A program made the position numbers and the translations under genes. A stretch of DNA of 64,000 bases from Xestospongia muta (taxonomy: Eukaryota > Porifera > Demospongiae > Haplosclerida > Petrosiidae). Below the pieces are notes generated by a model. That model was not told where the DNA came from and made no database searches. It was given only the letters and a program-made list of their open reading frames with translations. The stretch spans positions 62,001 through 126,000 of the forward strand of contig OY848918.1 of NCBI GenBank assembly GCA_963693285.1. The letters are read 5' to 3'. Below are positions 24,507-35,742 of the stretch, one piece after another; position 1 is the stretch's first letter, and each line of letters begins with the position of its first letter.

Positions 24507-24629
24507 CTCTTTACTATATAGAACGCCTGGGTACAAGGCTACTGCCCCACCTAACTAAGACCACAGCTATTTGTGATGACAGCGTCTTGTCTCTGAACTA
24601 GAAAGCACTTCACATCAACTAGAATTAGC

Positions 24630-25542
24630 TAATGCCGAGGTATTTAATTATCTATTTTAATCATAGGAGTTAGTGTTATTATCCTCCTCATTAGATTCAC
24701 AGTTTAGAGGGTCATCATCTTTTATAAGGTAAGTCTTCTATCTTATTTTTGAATTCATGAGTATGGACGTAAAGAAATATCTTGATACTATTCCAGCTGG
24801 ACAGTATATTGTCCAGTATTACTAAAGGTAGTAATGGATGCATGATTTGATAGATGGATACATGGATTGACAAATGGATACATGGATGAATAGATAAATG
24901 GATTAATAGATAAACATATAACTGAATGGATGGATGTGTGGATCAATGGATGGACATACAGATACCAATCTATAATGAACATACATTATAGTAGTCATAT
25001 CCATTGTAGATGTTCTATTATTAATATTATTATTTACTTCTTTATTTCTTATATTTATAGAGTTATACTTACCAGATCATCAAAGGTACAGTTTTCTGTC
25101 ATTGTCGACGTGTTATTCATCATGACTTCAAACCACAAAACTTGTTAATCGAAGCCAAAGGTGCTATTAAACTGGCCAATTTTGGACTTGAATGAGTCTT
25201 TGGTATACCAGTGTGTGCATATACCCATGAGGTACCACTCTCTCTCTCTCTCTCTCTCTCTCTGACTCTTTTTTAAATTACACAGGTAGTAACACTGTGG
25301 TACAGGGCCCCTAAAATCTTACTTGGTTCATCACCACAAGTTTGTCCTCAACTTGATGCAGCAGGCTGTGACCTATTAATAGTAAGTTATTGTTGAGTGA
25401 TCCTTTTAATTCAAATTGTATTTAATATCAAGAATTGTTGGTTTATAATTCTAGGAGAGAGTGTCAGCAAAGACTGCTATACAACATCCTTATTTCAGTG
25501 ATTTAGACAAGTCAGATCTACCTGATACAGTGCAGTCTTAAG
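24630..25542 (+). pseudogene. CDK1-like kinase pseudogene (copy iv)
   Basis: Remnants: [21 protein letters not shown] (24740-24823; a small deletion after QYI breaks frame), [20 protein letters not shown] with [10 protein letters not shown] and LANFGLE then TGA (25060-25195), GIPVCAYTHE (about 25200-25232), VTLWYRAP (25287-25330), QVCPQLDAAGCDLL (25335-25381) and the terminal exon to the TAA 25540-25542. The HRD motif is HHD and DFG is NFG. A deletion removes the exon between SS and QVCPQLD that copy ii still has. It lies about 200 bp before kelch-kinase C, as copy ii lies before B. Confidence 0.82.
24833..24955 (+). repeat. ATGGATACATGG-type minisatellite
   Basis: Nearly identical array to 12201-12325, at the same intron position of the CDK1 pseudogene. 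Confidence 0.8.
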
Positions 25543-25748
25543 AAGATGTTATACAGTACTATTTTATGTCTCATTAACTTTATACTATATTAACACACAC
25601 TAATACATGTGAATGGAATAAGTTCTAATAAATAAAATGACTTGTATATTCTAATTATTACTTGTTTTATGATGGAACTTGTAAGTAGTGAGTTGTCCTC
25701 AATTAAAATAACTGAGATGCTCTTATTAAGGGCGTGTCTGTAGAAAAG

Positions 25749-28700
25749 ATGGCTACATCTAGATCAGGTTTGACTACATTATTATAATAGTTATCTATTG
25801 TTATGTGTGTGTGTGTGTCATGTTCTACAGATTATTATGTACCTACAAAGAGGTATGGTCACTCCACACATATAGTGGGTGACTACCTCTACATGTGGGG
25901 TGGTAAGATAGATGGTCTCCCTAGTGTACATGATAATGAAGTCAAACGGAGGATGACCTCTGTTATTGAGTTATTTCACTTACCAACTGGTAGGTGGGAA
26001 CAACGACCTACAAATGGAAAACCTCCACTGGGTGTATTTAATTATACCTCAACTGTTATCAGTAACAGGATCTACTACTTTGGAGGGCATTGTAATCATG
26101 ATGAGTGTCGTCATAATAGTCTCAACTCATTAATAACAGATTCACTTACATGGAATGAACTGTTCCCAACTAATCCAAGTATGGGTCCAATGATGAAGTC
26201 AGTCTGTGGGATGATATCTCTTACATTCAATAAAGTGGATTATCTACTGGTAGTTGGTGGAGTTGGTCCACATCCCACCTCTCCACAACCTGGTGCTCAG
26301 TATAGTATTGATTATGGTGATAATGTTCGTACTAATGAGCACCACTACTATCAATTATCCAGTGGTAAGAAGATCAATATATCATGTTATCAATACATTA
26401 TACATCAAGTACAATTTTATAACTGTTTGTATTTCAGATCAATGGATAATACCAATAATTAGTGGAGAACGCCCACCTCCTTGTCATCGATTCACTCTTA
26501 CATCACTACCAAATAACAGAGCTCTGTTATTTGGTGGTAGGACTCCTAATGGTCCTGTTAACACTGTGTATATTGCTCAGTGTACAAAGACTGCAGTGGT
26601 GAGTACAATATGTACTAAGTTAAAGTATTTAGTTACTATATAATATTGTGGAGTAATCAAGTTTAAAGTTTGAGAATGTTGAATGAACTAAATTTAGAGT
26701 ATAGTGTCTTTATATTATTATTAGGAACTGTTTTATTAATGAACAAGTGATTCACTGTTTGCTAATATTTCTTTAGTCAACTTAGAGGTTATAGTGATAA
26801 CTGAAACATTCCTATAGTCAACTATAGTGATACCATATTTCCTTGACTAAATATCACTCTTGAACAGTAGCCTCTCTTTGTGTATATCAATGAAATTGAT
26901 GATGACCTTGAATAAATGCTGTAATGTCTGCTTAACAAAATTGTCTATTACTAAGTTGTTCTGTTTAAAAGTTAACAACACAAAAATAAATTTTATTTTT
27001 TAAAAATCATTTATCGGTCATTAAATAGCTGTAATTTGATAAAGTCCTTAACAATTGAGTTGACAAGGAGGTAATATTTACTTAAAACTCCTGTCAAAGC
27101 TTGATCTATCATTTACTAACTGATATACAAAGTTTAAAGCTATTGTTTATCAGGAATGTTCATAATTACTTCTAACTCTAGAAACTTGAATGATTCACAA
27201 CTATATTTTAAATACTGTCCTTGATTAAACAATGTCCTCAAATAGTAAATTTCCCTGTTGTTGATGAATATTGAAATAGATGTCCCAGGTCTTATTGAAG
27301 GAAATATGATAACTAAATTAAAATCCACATAAAGTATAAAATGAGCAATATTCTTAAACATTTCCCAGTATACAGTATTAATTACTGCTATGTTAATTGT
27401 ATAATATGTTAACTTGAGTATTATCTACCCAGCACTGGGAAAAGATAAGTGAACCATTTCCCAAATTATTGAATTGGCCTTGGAGTAGCTACCACTATTA
27501 TCAGTGGCCTACATGTGATGATGGTGGGTGGACTTGATACATCATTAAATGCTATTGCTGATAGCTGGTTATTTAACATTGATACAAAGATATGGACAAA
27601 GGTTAGTTACTAGTTATCATGTGACCTAACTCTAACACTAAGTGAGTTAATGTCTATGATCTACAGTATGAGGGGACATAATAAAGTGTGACTATTTGAA
27701 CTTTGACCTCTGAAAATAGCCGTCATCTATAGAAAATTTATAATTAATAATAGTTATTGTTTTTTTGACCTGGTTTTAGAACTGTAGTCCTGACACTATA
27801 GTATGTTAACATTTATGATAGTATAGTCTTTTGATATATCTGATTTGTTTATAGTTGTAATTCAGTTATTAAAGACTGTACATAAGTACTTATGTTCATG
27901 TTTTAAAGTCTTGTAACATGTCAACTCTACCAGTTGATACAAAGTTATAGTCTGTTACTAGAGTACATGTATCCACTGATGTTACATGTATAATGACTAG
28001 TTTTGTAGTAATATCATAACATCATTATTATAATGTTATATAGTACACTATATTCCATCTTATAGCTCACTATACCAGAGTCAGTGACTAAGAGATGGGG
28101 CCAGTCCCTTTCAGTATGGAATGAGTCACCTACCACTGTATGGGTAGTACAATTTGGAGGAATTAAAAATTTTGATAAATTTAATGATACTAAAGTGATT
28201 GCATTTAGTAAGTACTGTCTATTGATGATAGTATTTGTTATATAGTACACACACACATTATCAGTATTATCAATGTATAATATAGGAGTGTTGAGACACT
28301 AACTGTTTGTATTACAAACTAGTCTCATAACTCAATACTATTGTAACATACTATATCTCTCACTGTAGTATGTAATAATGACCAATGGTCTCTTGGAAAT
28401 GTAATAACTAACCTGAGGTCAACTGAAGAATATCAAGTTAAACTACGACATAAGGGACAAGAAACATCTGTAAAACGTTTTGTGAGACATGGACAAAAAA
28501 AACTTACTGTCCAATCTCGTACACATCTTCAACCTTTTTCTTCATCACGTCAAGAGAAAGATAGAGAAATCCAACGATTAACACGACAACTTGAAGTTAC
28601 CAACAAAGAGCTACACGATACCAAACAACAGCAGATAGATTTGACAAGAGCTCTTCAAGAAGACCTTCAAACAAAAGAAAGACAACTAAATCAACTACGT

Positions 28701-29780
28701 CGAGAACTTCAAGAAAAACAACAAACTCAAGCTACACTTCAACATGAACAAAGATTACTTCAACAACAGCTACAGGATAGTCAAGAGAGGGAAAGAGTAC
28801 TACGTCAAGAGTGTGATGACCTACACCGAGAACATGATGAATATCGTCAACAACTCCAAGAATATGATAATATTGAACAAGATCTTCACCAACAACTCCA
28901 AGAACGTGACAATATCGAACAAGATCTTCATCAACAACTCCAAGAGTCAACCACTGCTCTTCAACAAATACGTCAAGCCAATGTCACTCTTCAACAACAA
29001 GTTCAACAGTTACAAGACCAGTCTCACTGGGTAGTGAGGAGAGAGGAGATTGAGATGACTGAGGAGATCCTTGGGAAAGGAGGTTGGGGAGAAGTCAAGG
29101 TGGCTAAATTTCGTGGCCTTAGAGTAGCTGCCAAATGTCTTCATGAAGTTATCCTGTCATCATATAACGTATCAGTTTTTACAAGAGAAATGGAGATTGC
29201 TGCTCGAGTACGTCATCCCAATCTCCTCCAGTTCATAGGAGCCACTCGAGTGGGTACTCCTATCATCCTATCTGAATTAATGCCAACAAGCCTTCGTAAA
29301 GAGCTAGAAACTGGTCCTCTACCATATCCTGCTGTTCTGACTATCAGTCAAGATATAGCCTGTGGTCTCAACTATCTCCACCTCTTTAAACCAGACCCAA
29401 TACTACATAGAGATGTCAGCACTGCTAATGTCCTTCTTACGCATGGGCAATGCGGCTGGAGAGCCAAGGTATCAGACTATGGTTCAGCTAATCTTCAACC
29501 AATGATTGGTAGAACAGTCAATCCAGGTAATCCAGTTTATTCTGCTCCAGAAGCTGGTGTACCAAGAGACCATTCTCCTGCAATGGATGTTTACAGTTAT
29601 GGTGTTGTCTTGATTGAAATGATGATCTGTTGTATTCCTGAGGTAGCTCAGAGACAACTTCATATTAGCAGTATTCAACGACCGACATTTAAAGCTCTTA
29701 TTGAACGATGTTTGAAGGAGAATTGTAGAGAACGTCCAACAATGTCTGAGATCATAAGAAACTTCAATGAGACCATTTAA
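25749..29780 (+). pseudogene. Kelch-coiled coil-TKL kinase, copy C (11-nt deletion)
   Basis: Exons are 25749-25767, 25831-26364, 26438-26598, 27433-about 27600, 28066-28207 and 28369-29780. Compared with the other copies, exon 4 lacks 11 nt between GAGTAG and CTACCACT (near 27489). This shifts the frame and reaches TGA at 27535-27537, and also removes the variable pair of the fifth blade. Everything else is open. The coiled coil is the longest in the family because of extra units (DNIEQDLHQQLQE repeated in tandem, 28861-28950). The kinase has type 1 C-lobe with HRDVSTANVLL and an intact SDYGSAN. The truncated product would keep four blades and no kinase. Possible rescue by skipping the 169-nt damaged exon would itself shift frame. 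Confidence 0.85.
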
Positions 29781-30020
29781 TAGTAGACAATAATATAGTG
29801 TGTGTTACAATATTAGTAGTGAGTTGATTATAATAGTTTAGTTATTGTACTCTGTCTGATCATTATAATAATATTACCATATTTGGACATTTTGTAGAGA
29901 AGAACTGAATGTATGAAGTATTAACTGTAAATATAATAGTGTTTTATTTATAGGTTTAAAATTACTGTTAATAAAATCAATACATTTAAAAATATCAAAA
30001 GTTTTATACTCTAGATATTG
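29781..30020. other. 3' flank of copy C
   Basis: The first 110 bp match the flank after copies A and D (ATTACCATATTTGGACATT). Homology stops near 29893 and new sequence leads into the Death-like remnant. Nothing else is recognised. Confidence 0.5.
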
Positions 30021-30324
30021 AAGATATATTAGCCCATAAACCAAAACAAAGTGATATTGTTTATTTTCTACTTGAAATTAAAAATGATTGGGAAAAAAAT
30101 AGGTACTGCATTGGATGTCCATTCAAGTGTTTATGTGGTCTACAACATAGTAAAATTAGTAATGAAGACAACAGAGTCAAACTTATTAGAGCGATTAGAT
30201 GCTGGCTGGATTCTATGTCAACAGAGACCACATGGAATGTAATTATCAAGATAATTGAGGGACCTATTGTAAATCATTGTACAGCTGGAATGAAGATTCG
30301 TAAATTTCTTTCTCAATTATATGA
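30021..30324 (+). pseudogene. Death-fold domain exon, frameshifted
   Basis: After an acceptor (CTCTAG) the reading is IEDILAHKPKQSDIVYFLLE, then DWEK; with a frame change IGTALDVHSSV, then back to LQHSKISNEDNRVKLI, CWLDSMSTETTWNVIIKIIE and GPIVNH. The spacing of Trp, IGxAL, L, SxxxxxxKL, WLDS and TW fits Death-like domains found in sponge signalling proteins. The A7 run at 30088-30094 is the likely indel site, with a compensating shift about 35 bp later. Shorter relatives lie near 39022-39050 and 39657-39777. The parent gene is unknown. Death domains make homotypic contacts in apoptosis and immune signalling. Confidence 0.6.
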
Positions 30325-31024
30325 GGTATATTATAGGAACATGGGGTGGGATTCTAAAATTAAATACATTTAATAAAAATTATAAGTAAATTATATATAA
30401 ATTGCTTGTTCCCTGTCCTGATTAGTAAGGTAAATCCATAAATTTGTGGTCGCAATTGGAGGGGTTTTACCAGTTACCATGACAACACTACCAATTTAAG
30501 CATTGCATTACTACATTGGATACTACAGTAGTATAGTGTGACAGTCTGAATCTTAGGTCATATACTTAATGTTTAAGGTTTAGGATCAGTATTAATATAT
30601 GGTGATCTTGGACTGTCCCACTGAGCTTCTGTAGGACACTGTCATTAGTAGAGGTGTGTCCTCAATATAAAGGTCACTAAAGTATTAGTATGGGACTAGA
30701 ACAAGTGTCCTGAACATCAAAGTATTAACATGTTCCAGTTTTTATTACTAAGAGGTAGAGGTGTTATAATTCTCATAGAATAAGATGGTGCTGTCCTTGT
30801 AGTTAAAGATGAACATCCAATTACATGAGGTAAATTATAGGAACATGGAGTGGGATTATAAAATTAAATACATTTAATAAAAATTATAAGTAAATTATAT
30901 ATAAATTACTTGTTCCCTGTCCTGATTAGTAAGGTAAATCCATAAATTTGTGGTTGCAATTGGAGAGGTTTTACCTGTCACCATGACAACACTATCAACC
31001 CAAGCATAATAACAAGGTCATACG
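30325..31024. repeat. Duplicated block related to 22278-22770
   Basis: Two partial repeats of one segment (about 30325-30500 and 30815-31005) flank a copy of the GTGTCC-rich stretch. Shared words: TTATAGGAACATGG, CTTGTTCCCTGTCCTGATTAG, CCATGACAACACTA. No intact gene is seen. Confidence 0.6.
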
Positions 31025-31182
31025 TTTATGTAGTTCTCAAAAAAACATTTAGACTGATTTATATGTTGATGACATAAATATCTTTTAAAAATACAGTTTG
31101 ATGTGTAGAATGTAATACAGAGAATTAACAGAAATTTATCAAATTGATACAGTTTCACATTCAAATTCATAAATATAATAAT
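31025..31182 (+). repeat. Fragment of the USP pseudogene intron
   Basis: TTATGTAGTTCTCAAAAAAACATT and GATGACATAAATATC match 40388-40545 of the USP remnant. Only intron and a few exon bases are present. Confidence 0.6.
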
Positions 31183-32425
31183 TCCATGTAGAGATTGGGT
31201 TGCTGGGAGGAGCATATGCAGTACAATCAAGTAAATTGAGATGATGCTTTTGACCACATAGAGACTCTATAACTATATATTACATAATAAGTTATATCAT
31301 AACTCACCTCCACCTACAAATCCAAGTTGGCAACATGCTACTTGTGCTTCATCACTATCAAAGTTAGTTGAACAGATAGGAAACCATGTGTCATTTGAGA
31401 AAATAAAGAGTTGTCCATTGTCTTTAACACCAGGATTAACTTGTATATCTAATGTACCATCAGTACATTGATCATGAGCTATAAGAAATGAGAGCATTTC
31501 AGATAATTAGTAAACCTAGCATGTCATAAAACTACAATTTCTTTGTTCATGAATAAGTTATATTAACAATAACAGCACTTAAATAAAACAATGTGTTATA
31601 CTGGTAATTACCTTCATTCTTTATAACTTGTGATAAAACTATTGACATAAGAGAAGGTCATAGAAATGTCTTCATATCAAAAAATGGTAGACAATACTCA
31701 AATCTTTAATGATATGGCCTTACTTACTAAAAATAACTATATATACAATTATAAATGACTTTATCTAGTCAATGAACAATAAACTTAGTCAAGACTAAGG
31801 GCTTGGCAATTTTAGCTATTTGTCCATCACAGGAAGTGCATACTTCAATGTGAAATTAATACTATACCCTAGACCCAAAAATTTAAACTAATCATGTTTA
31901 CTTCTTGTACACAGTTTCTGTGTCATATGAATTAACCATATCACACTCTTATTAAGGTGTTAATTAACTCCCAATATCCTGTATTTTTAAACTTCTCATC
32001 CAATTATTAAGCCTAATTGCTTTATTTTCGTTGCAGTTCCTGTGTGATAAAAATTAACCACACAAACACTTTTGGTAAGGTGTTAATTAACTTAGACATC
32101 CTGTATTTTTTAACTTCACATCCTGTTCTTAAACGGGGAAATCCTATGAAGTACAATTTGTTTCTGTCAGCAATTCTTTGATGTATTAAGTAACATACAT
32201 GAAATATGTTATTTACAATCTCTAGATAAAATTCAAAATAATATTACTAACACATACTTAATATCAATTCACTTAGAATTCATAATTAATCAATCATATT
32301 AGTTATTTATATTTAGTACATTTATTATCATTATCACATGACAATAAATCATGTTGTTGTCAGATATTACTTCCTGTGATGTCATTATGATCAAATTGAC
32401 TGCCAATAAATCCTAAATAAACCTA
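31183..32425 (-). repeat. Segmental duplication 1, with an SRCR exon
   Basis: This block matches 43870-45705 in the same orientation with very few differences. The second copy has about 580 bp extra (43937-44515). The left part holds the SRCR exon described separately; the rest is noncoding, with an internal tandem duplication around 31945-32130 (GGTGTTAATTAAC ... CATCCTGTATTTTT twice). Confidence 0.8.
31304..31478 (-). CDS. SRCR-domain exon (partial gene)
   Basis: The - strand reading AHDQCTDGTLDIQVNPGVKD then GQLFIFSNDTWFPICSTNFD and EAQVACCQLGFVGGG lies between splice-like sites. It matches the first half of a scavenger receptor cysteine-rich domain (pattern W..IC...F...EA.V.C.QLGF). SRCR domains are extracellular recognition modules common in sponge receptors. 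The second half and the rest of the gene are not visible here, so this is either an isolated exon or part of a gene with long introns. A second copy is at 44583-44757. Confidence 0.65.
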
Positions 32426-32745
32426 TAATGTGAAGTAACTCTTGTATTGCTGATGAATTTACTTACAATGGAGCAGATGGTCTTTATATTGAAATGATGA
32501 AAGTTCTGCTTTGTTTGTTTTGCTGTCAGTCCTATGGAATGAAGTATAGACCATCAACATACATAATAACAAATGCTTACTGTTCTGAAAAATTAAATGA
32601 TTCATCAAGAGATGCATAACGTGATTTCATCCTTTGCTGTATAACAAAGTATATTAAATATAACAATTGTGTTTTAAACTTTAAATATTTATAACAGCAG
32701 GTTAGATGTAAATGCTTTTATACATACAATTACTTTATGTTCATA
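32426..32745 (-). other. Exon-like pieces, unknown
   Basis: On the - strand two short open pieces sit between splice-like sites: QQRMKSRYASLDESFNFSEQ (about 32640-32581) and TDSKTNKAELSSFQYKDHLL (about 32532-32468). They could be alternative 3' exons of the coiled-coil gene to the right. Not recognised. Confidence 0.3.
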
Positions 32746-32963
32746 TCAATAATTCTTTGGGGATTTCTTTGATACTTTTTCTGCTCCACTTGAGCTACTC
32801 ATGTTACTTCCAATGTCATCAATAATATTTTCAATTGAAGAAAGTTTATCTCCCAACAACTTTATTTCAGTGTTTTGGTCTTCTTGATATTTAGTGATAT
32901 TGGTGAGCTGCATTTCCCAACCAGAAATCTTCATTAATATCTTTTCTAAAAGTTGACCTGTTG
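32746..32963 (-). CDS. Coiled-coil terminal exon, unknown protein
   Basis: After a CAACAG acceptor the reading is QLLEKILMKISGWEMQLTNI, then TKYQEDQNTEIKLLGDKLSS and IENIIDDIGSNMSSSSG, ending KKSPKNY and stop. Heptad-like spacing of hydrophobics suggests a coiled coil with a Ser-rich basic tail. No upstream exon could be connected. Function unknown. Confidence 0.4.
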
Positions 32964-32970
32964 AGTAGTG

Positions 32971-33420
32971 TTTTCAGCTGTTTTAGTAGATCTAGAGCTA
33001 CACAGAAGACAAAATAATTGCTTATGGATCTGATAGAACTCTAAATACTTTTGTCCAGATCTTTATCTTGATGGTGTACTGTCAGTAACTACTTCTACAA
33101 CTGTAGAAGAAGAGAGGAATCATCCTGACATACTAACTGATATACCACCAATTATTTCCACCCCCTACTAATCATTTTGCCAATAACCCCATCTACTAAC
33201 CAACTAACATAGTCTTGTCATCACCCACATAATTACATGGATGTACACAAACTAATTATAGTCATACCTTATTACTTGGTAGGGACATGAGTATACATCA
33301 ACTATAATAGTGATGAGTCATCACCCACATAATTACATGATAACATAGTCTAATGTCATCACTTTGAAGGTACATAAGTATACATCAATCACAGTCCAAA
33401 ATGATAACTATATTTATATT
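32971..33420 (+). repeat. Duplicated block, copy 1
   Basis: 32971-33290 matches 33926-34235. A + strand exon-like reading, DLYLDGVLSVTTSTTVEEER then NHPDILTDIPPIIS, is open in both copies. The part 33195-33360 contains its own short repeats (CATCACCCACATAATTACATG twice). The source protein is not recognised. Confidence 0.6.
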
Positions 33421-33925
33421 TACCTCATGGTTTGTGATCTGCAATCTGTGCACTTCTAATTACGTGAATCTTCAATTTTAACCTATCATCACTTTATATA
33501 ACAACAAAAGAATCTGTGTACAGCATGTTATGGAATATTGTACAACAATTCTGTATTCAAATCTACATAACATTCAAAAATAGCTTACAAAGATATCAAT
33601 TATTATGTAGAGTCTGTATTTTGGTAAGTCTGTATATCAGACTGTATATGAGTCATATCATGACTATGTATAACATAGAATACAGCAATAGTTCATGTAG
33701 TGTTAAAGAAGATGGTCAGACATTATAGGTACAGGGAGAAGGTGTTGCTATTAGTTCCAGAGAGAGATGTAGGCCATGAGACCAAATATTGTCTTAAACC
33801 TTAAACTATAATCCTCTAAAGATATTTCACTATTTTACTTACCAATACAACAAGATTTGTTTGGTTTTTCAATAGTATAGAAAGTGAAGGAGTTAAAGTT
33901 ACTATAGAGACAAAAATACATTGTT
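33421..33925. other. Intergenic, partly duplicated
   Basis: 33710-33920 matches 22845-23060. The rest (33421-33705) shows no coding signal that I can support. Confidence 0.5.
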
Positions 33926-34235
33926 AACAGCTGTTTTGGTAGATCCAGAGCTACATAAAAGACAGAATAATTACTTATGGATCTGATAGAACTCTAAATA
34001 TTTTTGTCCAGATCTTTATCTTGATGGTATACTGTCAGTAACTACTTCTACAACTGTAGAAGAAGAGAGGAATCATCCTGATATACTAACTGATATACCA
34101 CCAATTATTTCCACCACTACTAATCATTTTGCCAATAACCCCACCTACTAACCAACTAACATAGTCTTGTCATCACCCACATAATTACATGGATGTACAC
34201 AAACTATAATTATAGTCATACCTATTACTCGGTAG
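33926..34235 (+). repeat. Duplicated block, copy 2
   Basis: Matches 32971-33290, with the same open reading DLYLDGILSVTTSTTVEEER. It ends at the 101-bp hairpin element, which interrupts the shared sequence ACTTGGTAGGGACAT of copy 1. Confidence 0.75.
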
Positions 34236-34336
34236 TAGTCAAGGCGTGGCCTGACCCTCGCGTGCCGGAGGATCAGGAAAACTACGCATACTAAACTTGT
34301 TCTGCTGCACGCGAGGGTCAGGCCACGCCTTGACTA
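34236..34336. mobile_element. 101-bp hairpin transposable element with 9-bp TSD
   Basis: The ends TAGTCAAGGCGTGGCCTGAC... pair perfectly over about 29 bp with the complement at the right end. The loop is about 40 bp. Flanks ACTCGGTAG (34227-34235) and ACTCGATAG (34337-34345) match 8 of 9. Copy 1 of the host block (33273) gives the empty site. It is GC-rich against an AT-rich background. It looks like a MULE-type miniature element. Confidence 0.85.
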
Positions 34337-34354
34337 ACTCGATAGGGACATTAT

Positions 34355-34501
34355 TGGGAGACGTATTGAAGTATATAAAGAACTCCACTCAAATTTTTAT
34401 CATTTCTTGTCCAAGTTAGAACTTGTAAGTAGTGAGTTGTCCTCAATTAAAATAACTGAGAGGTTCTTATTAAGGGCGTGTCTGTAGAAAGGTGGCTACA
34501 T
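34355..34501 (+). promoter_or_regulatory. Putative 5' region of copy D
   Basis: GTATATAAAG at 34371-34380 followed by CTTGTCCAAGTTAG repeats 23181-23240. From about 34423 the sequence (TTGTAAGTAGTGAGTTGTCC) matches the region just upstream of exon 1 in B and C. The homology to B and C is seen; promoter activity is inferred. Confidence 0.35.
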
Positions 34502-34528
34502 TCAGATCAGGTTTGACTACGGTATTAT

Positions 34529-35093
34529 CAGGGGGGTAGGAAGATTGTTTCTACAAGGGGTGCTATAGTGATTCTGAAATTTTTTTAAGTGTATATAGAC
34601 AATAATGTTTACAATATTCAAGAGTTTCAATAATTGTTCAATTATTAAACTGTTATCTTTCCAAAGTAATTTACACGTCTTTGATTGACAGATGTAAAAG
34701 CTGTAGCTACTTCATCAGTTTTTTCATCAAATTCATCAAGTTCATCAGTTTTTTCAGAGTGAATATGCAATAAAAATAAATTGTTCAGCCGATTATCAGT
34801 CATCGTACTTCGGAAGGTATGTTTTAATTCTTCTTAGACAAAAAATGATCTTTCTGCTGTTGCACTTGTAACTGGGACAGAGAAATAGATTATTCCAGCT
34901 ATCAAATCACAATCACATGTTTCCACCTATGCTTTGATGCTAGTGCAACAGTCACACTTCAGTAAATTACATTAATTTTTTATTGCCACATTATTATTAA
35001 TCAGTCAAGAGCATAAAAAAAATTAAAGTACACAAAGTGACAAAACAAGAGGTGCTACAGCACCCCTTGCTCCCCCCCCTTCTTACCCCTATG
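34529..35093 (-). mobile_element. hAT-family transposon remnant in intron 1 of copy D
   Basis: A 565-bp insertion with imperfect inverted ends (CAGGGGGGTAGGAAG / CATAGGGGTAAGAAG) and ATTAT on both sides. On the - strand it codes the hAT C-terminal dimerisation region: DLIAGIIYFSVPVTSATAER then SFFV, a TAA, EELKHTFRSTMTDNRLNNLF, LLHIHSEKTDE and VATAFTSVNQRRVNYFGK (about 34908-34655). ATAERSF, RSTM and RLNNL are hallmark residues. The rest of the transposase is absent, so this is a deleted, dead copy. The 5-bp duplication is shorter than the usual 8 bp of hAT, perhaps through decay. Confidence 0.82.
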
Positions 35094-35742
35094 ATTATAA
35101 TAGTTATCTATTGTTACATGTGTGTGTGTCATGTTCTACAGGTTATTATGTACCTACAAAGAGGTCTGGTCACTCCACACATATAGTGGGTGACTACCTC
35201 TACATGTGGGGTGGTAATATACATGGTCTCCCTAGAGTACACAATAATGAAGTCAAATGGAGGATGACCTATGTTATTGAGTTATTTCACTTACCAACTT
35301 GTAAGTGGGAACAACAACCTACCAATGGAAAACCTCCACTGGGTGTCTATGATTATGCCTCAACTGTTATCAGTAACAGGATCTACTACTTTGGAGGCGA
35401 TTGTAATCATGACCAGTGTCATCATAATAGTCTCAACTCATTAATAACAGAGTCACTTACATGGAATGAACTGTTCCCAACTAATCCAAGTATGGGTCCA
35501 ATGATGAAGTCACACTGTGGGATGATATCTCTTACATTAAATAAAGTGGATTATCTACTGGTAGTTGGTGGTATTGGTCCATCTCCCACCTCTCCACAAC
35601 CTGGTGCTCAGTACAATAATGCTTATAGTGGTAATGTTCGTACTAATGAGCACCACTACTATCAATTATCCAGTGGTAAGAAGATCAATATATCATGTTA
35701 TCAATACATTATACATCAAGTACAATTTTTTAACTGTTTGTA

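Larger units (their letters stand above)
23438..24543. mobile_element. MULE-like TIR element (outer) carrying a ZAD-like ORF
   Basis: The left end AGCCTCGTACCCAGGC and right end GCCTGGGTACAAGGCT pair as terminal inverted repeats. Pairing continues inward (CGCCTGGTAACTACTG with CAGTAGTCACCAGGCG, and GCGCATGCG on both sides), interrupted in the right arm by an inner element. A 9-bp direct repeat GCCCCACCT flanks it (23429-23437 and 24544-24552). TIRs with 9-bp target duplication fit the Mutator-like superfamily. It has no transposase, only a ZAD-like open frame, so it is nonautonomous or a remnant. Confidence 0.75.

Noticed and set aside
28732..28950. Open frame on the - strand over the coiled coil of copy C (Val/Leu/Gly-rich)
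   Set aside because: It is the antisense of a CAA-rich coiled-coil repeat and has no splice or family support.
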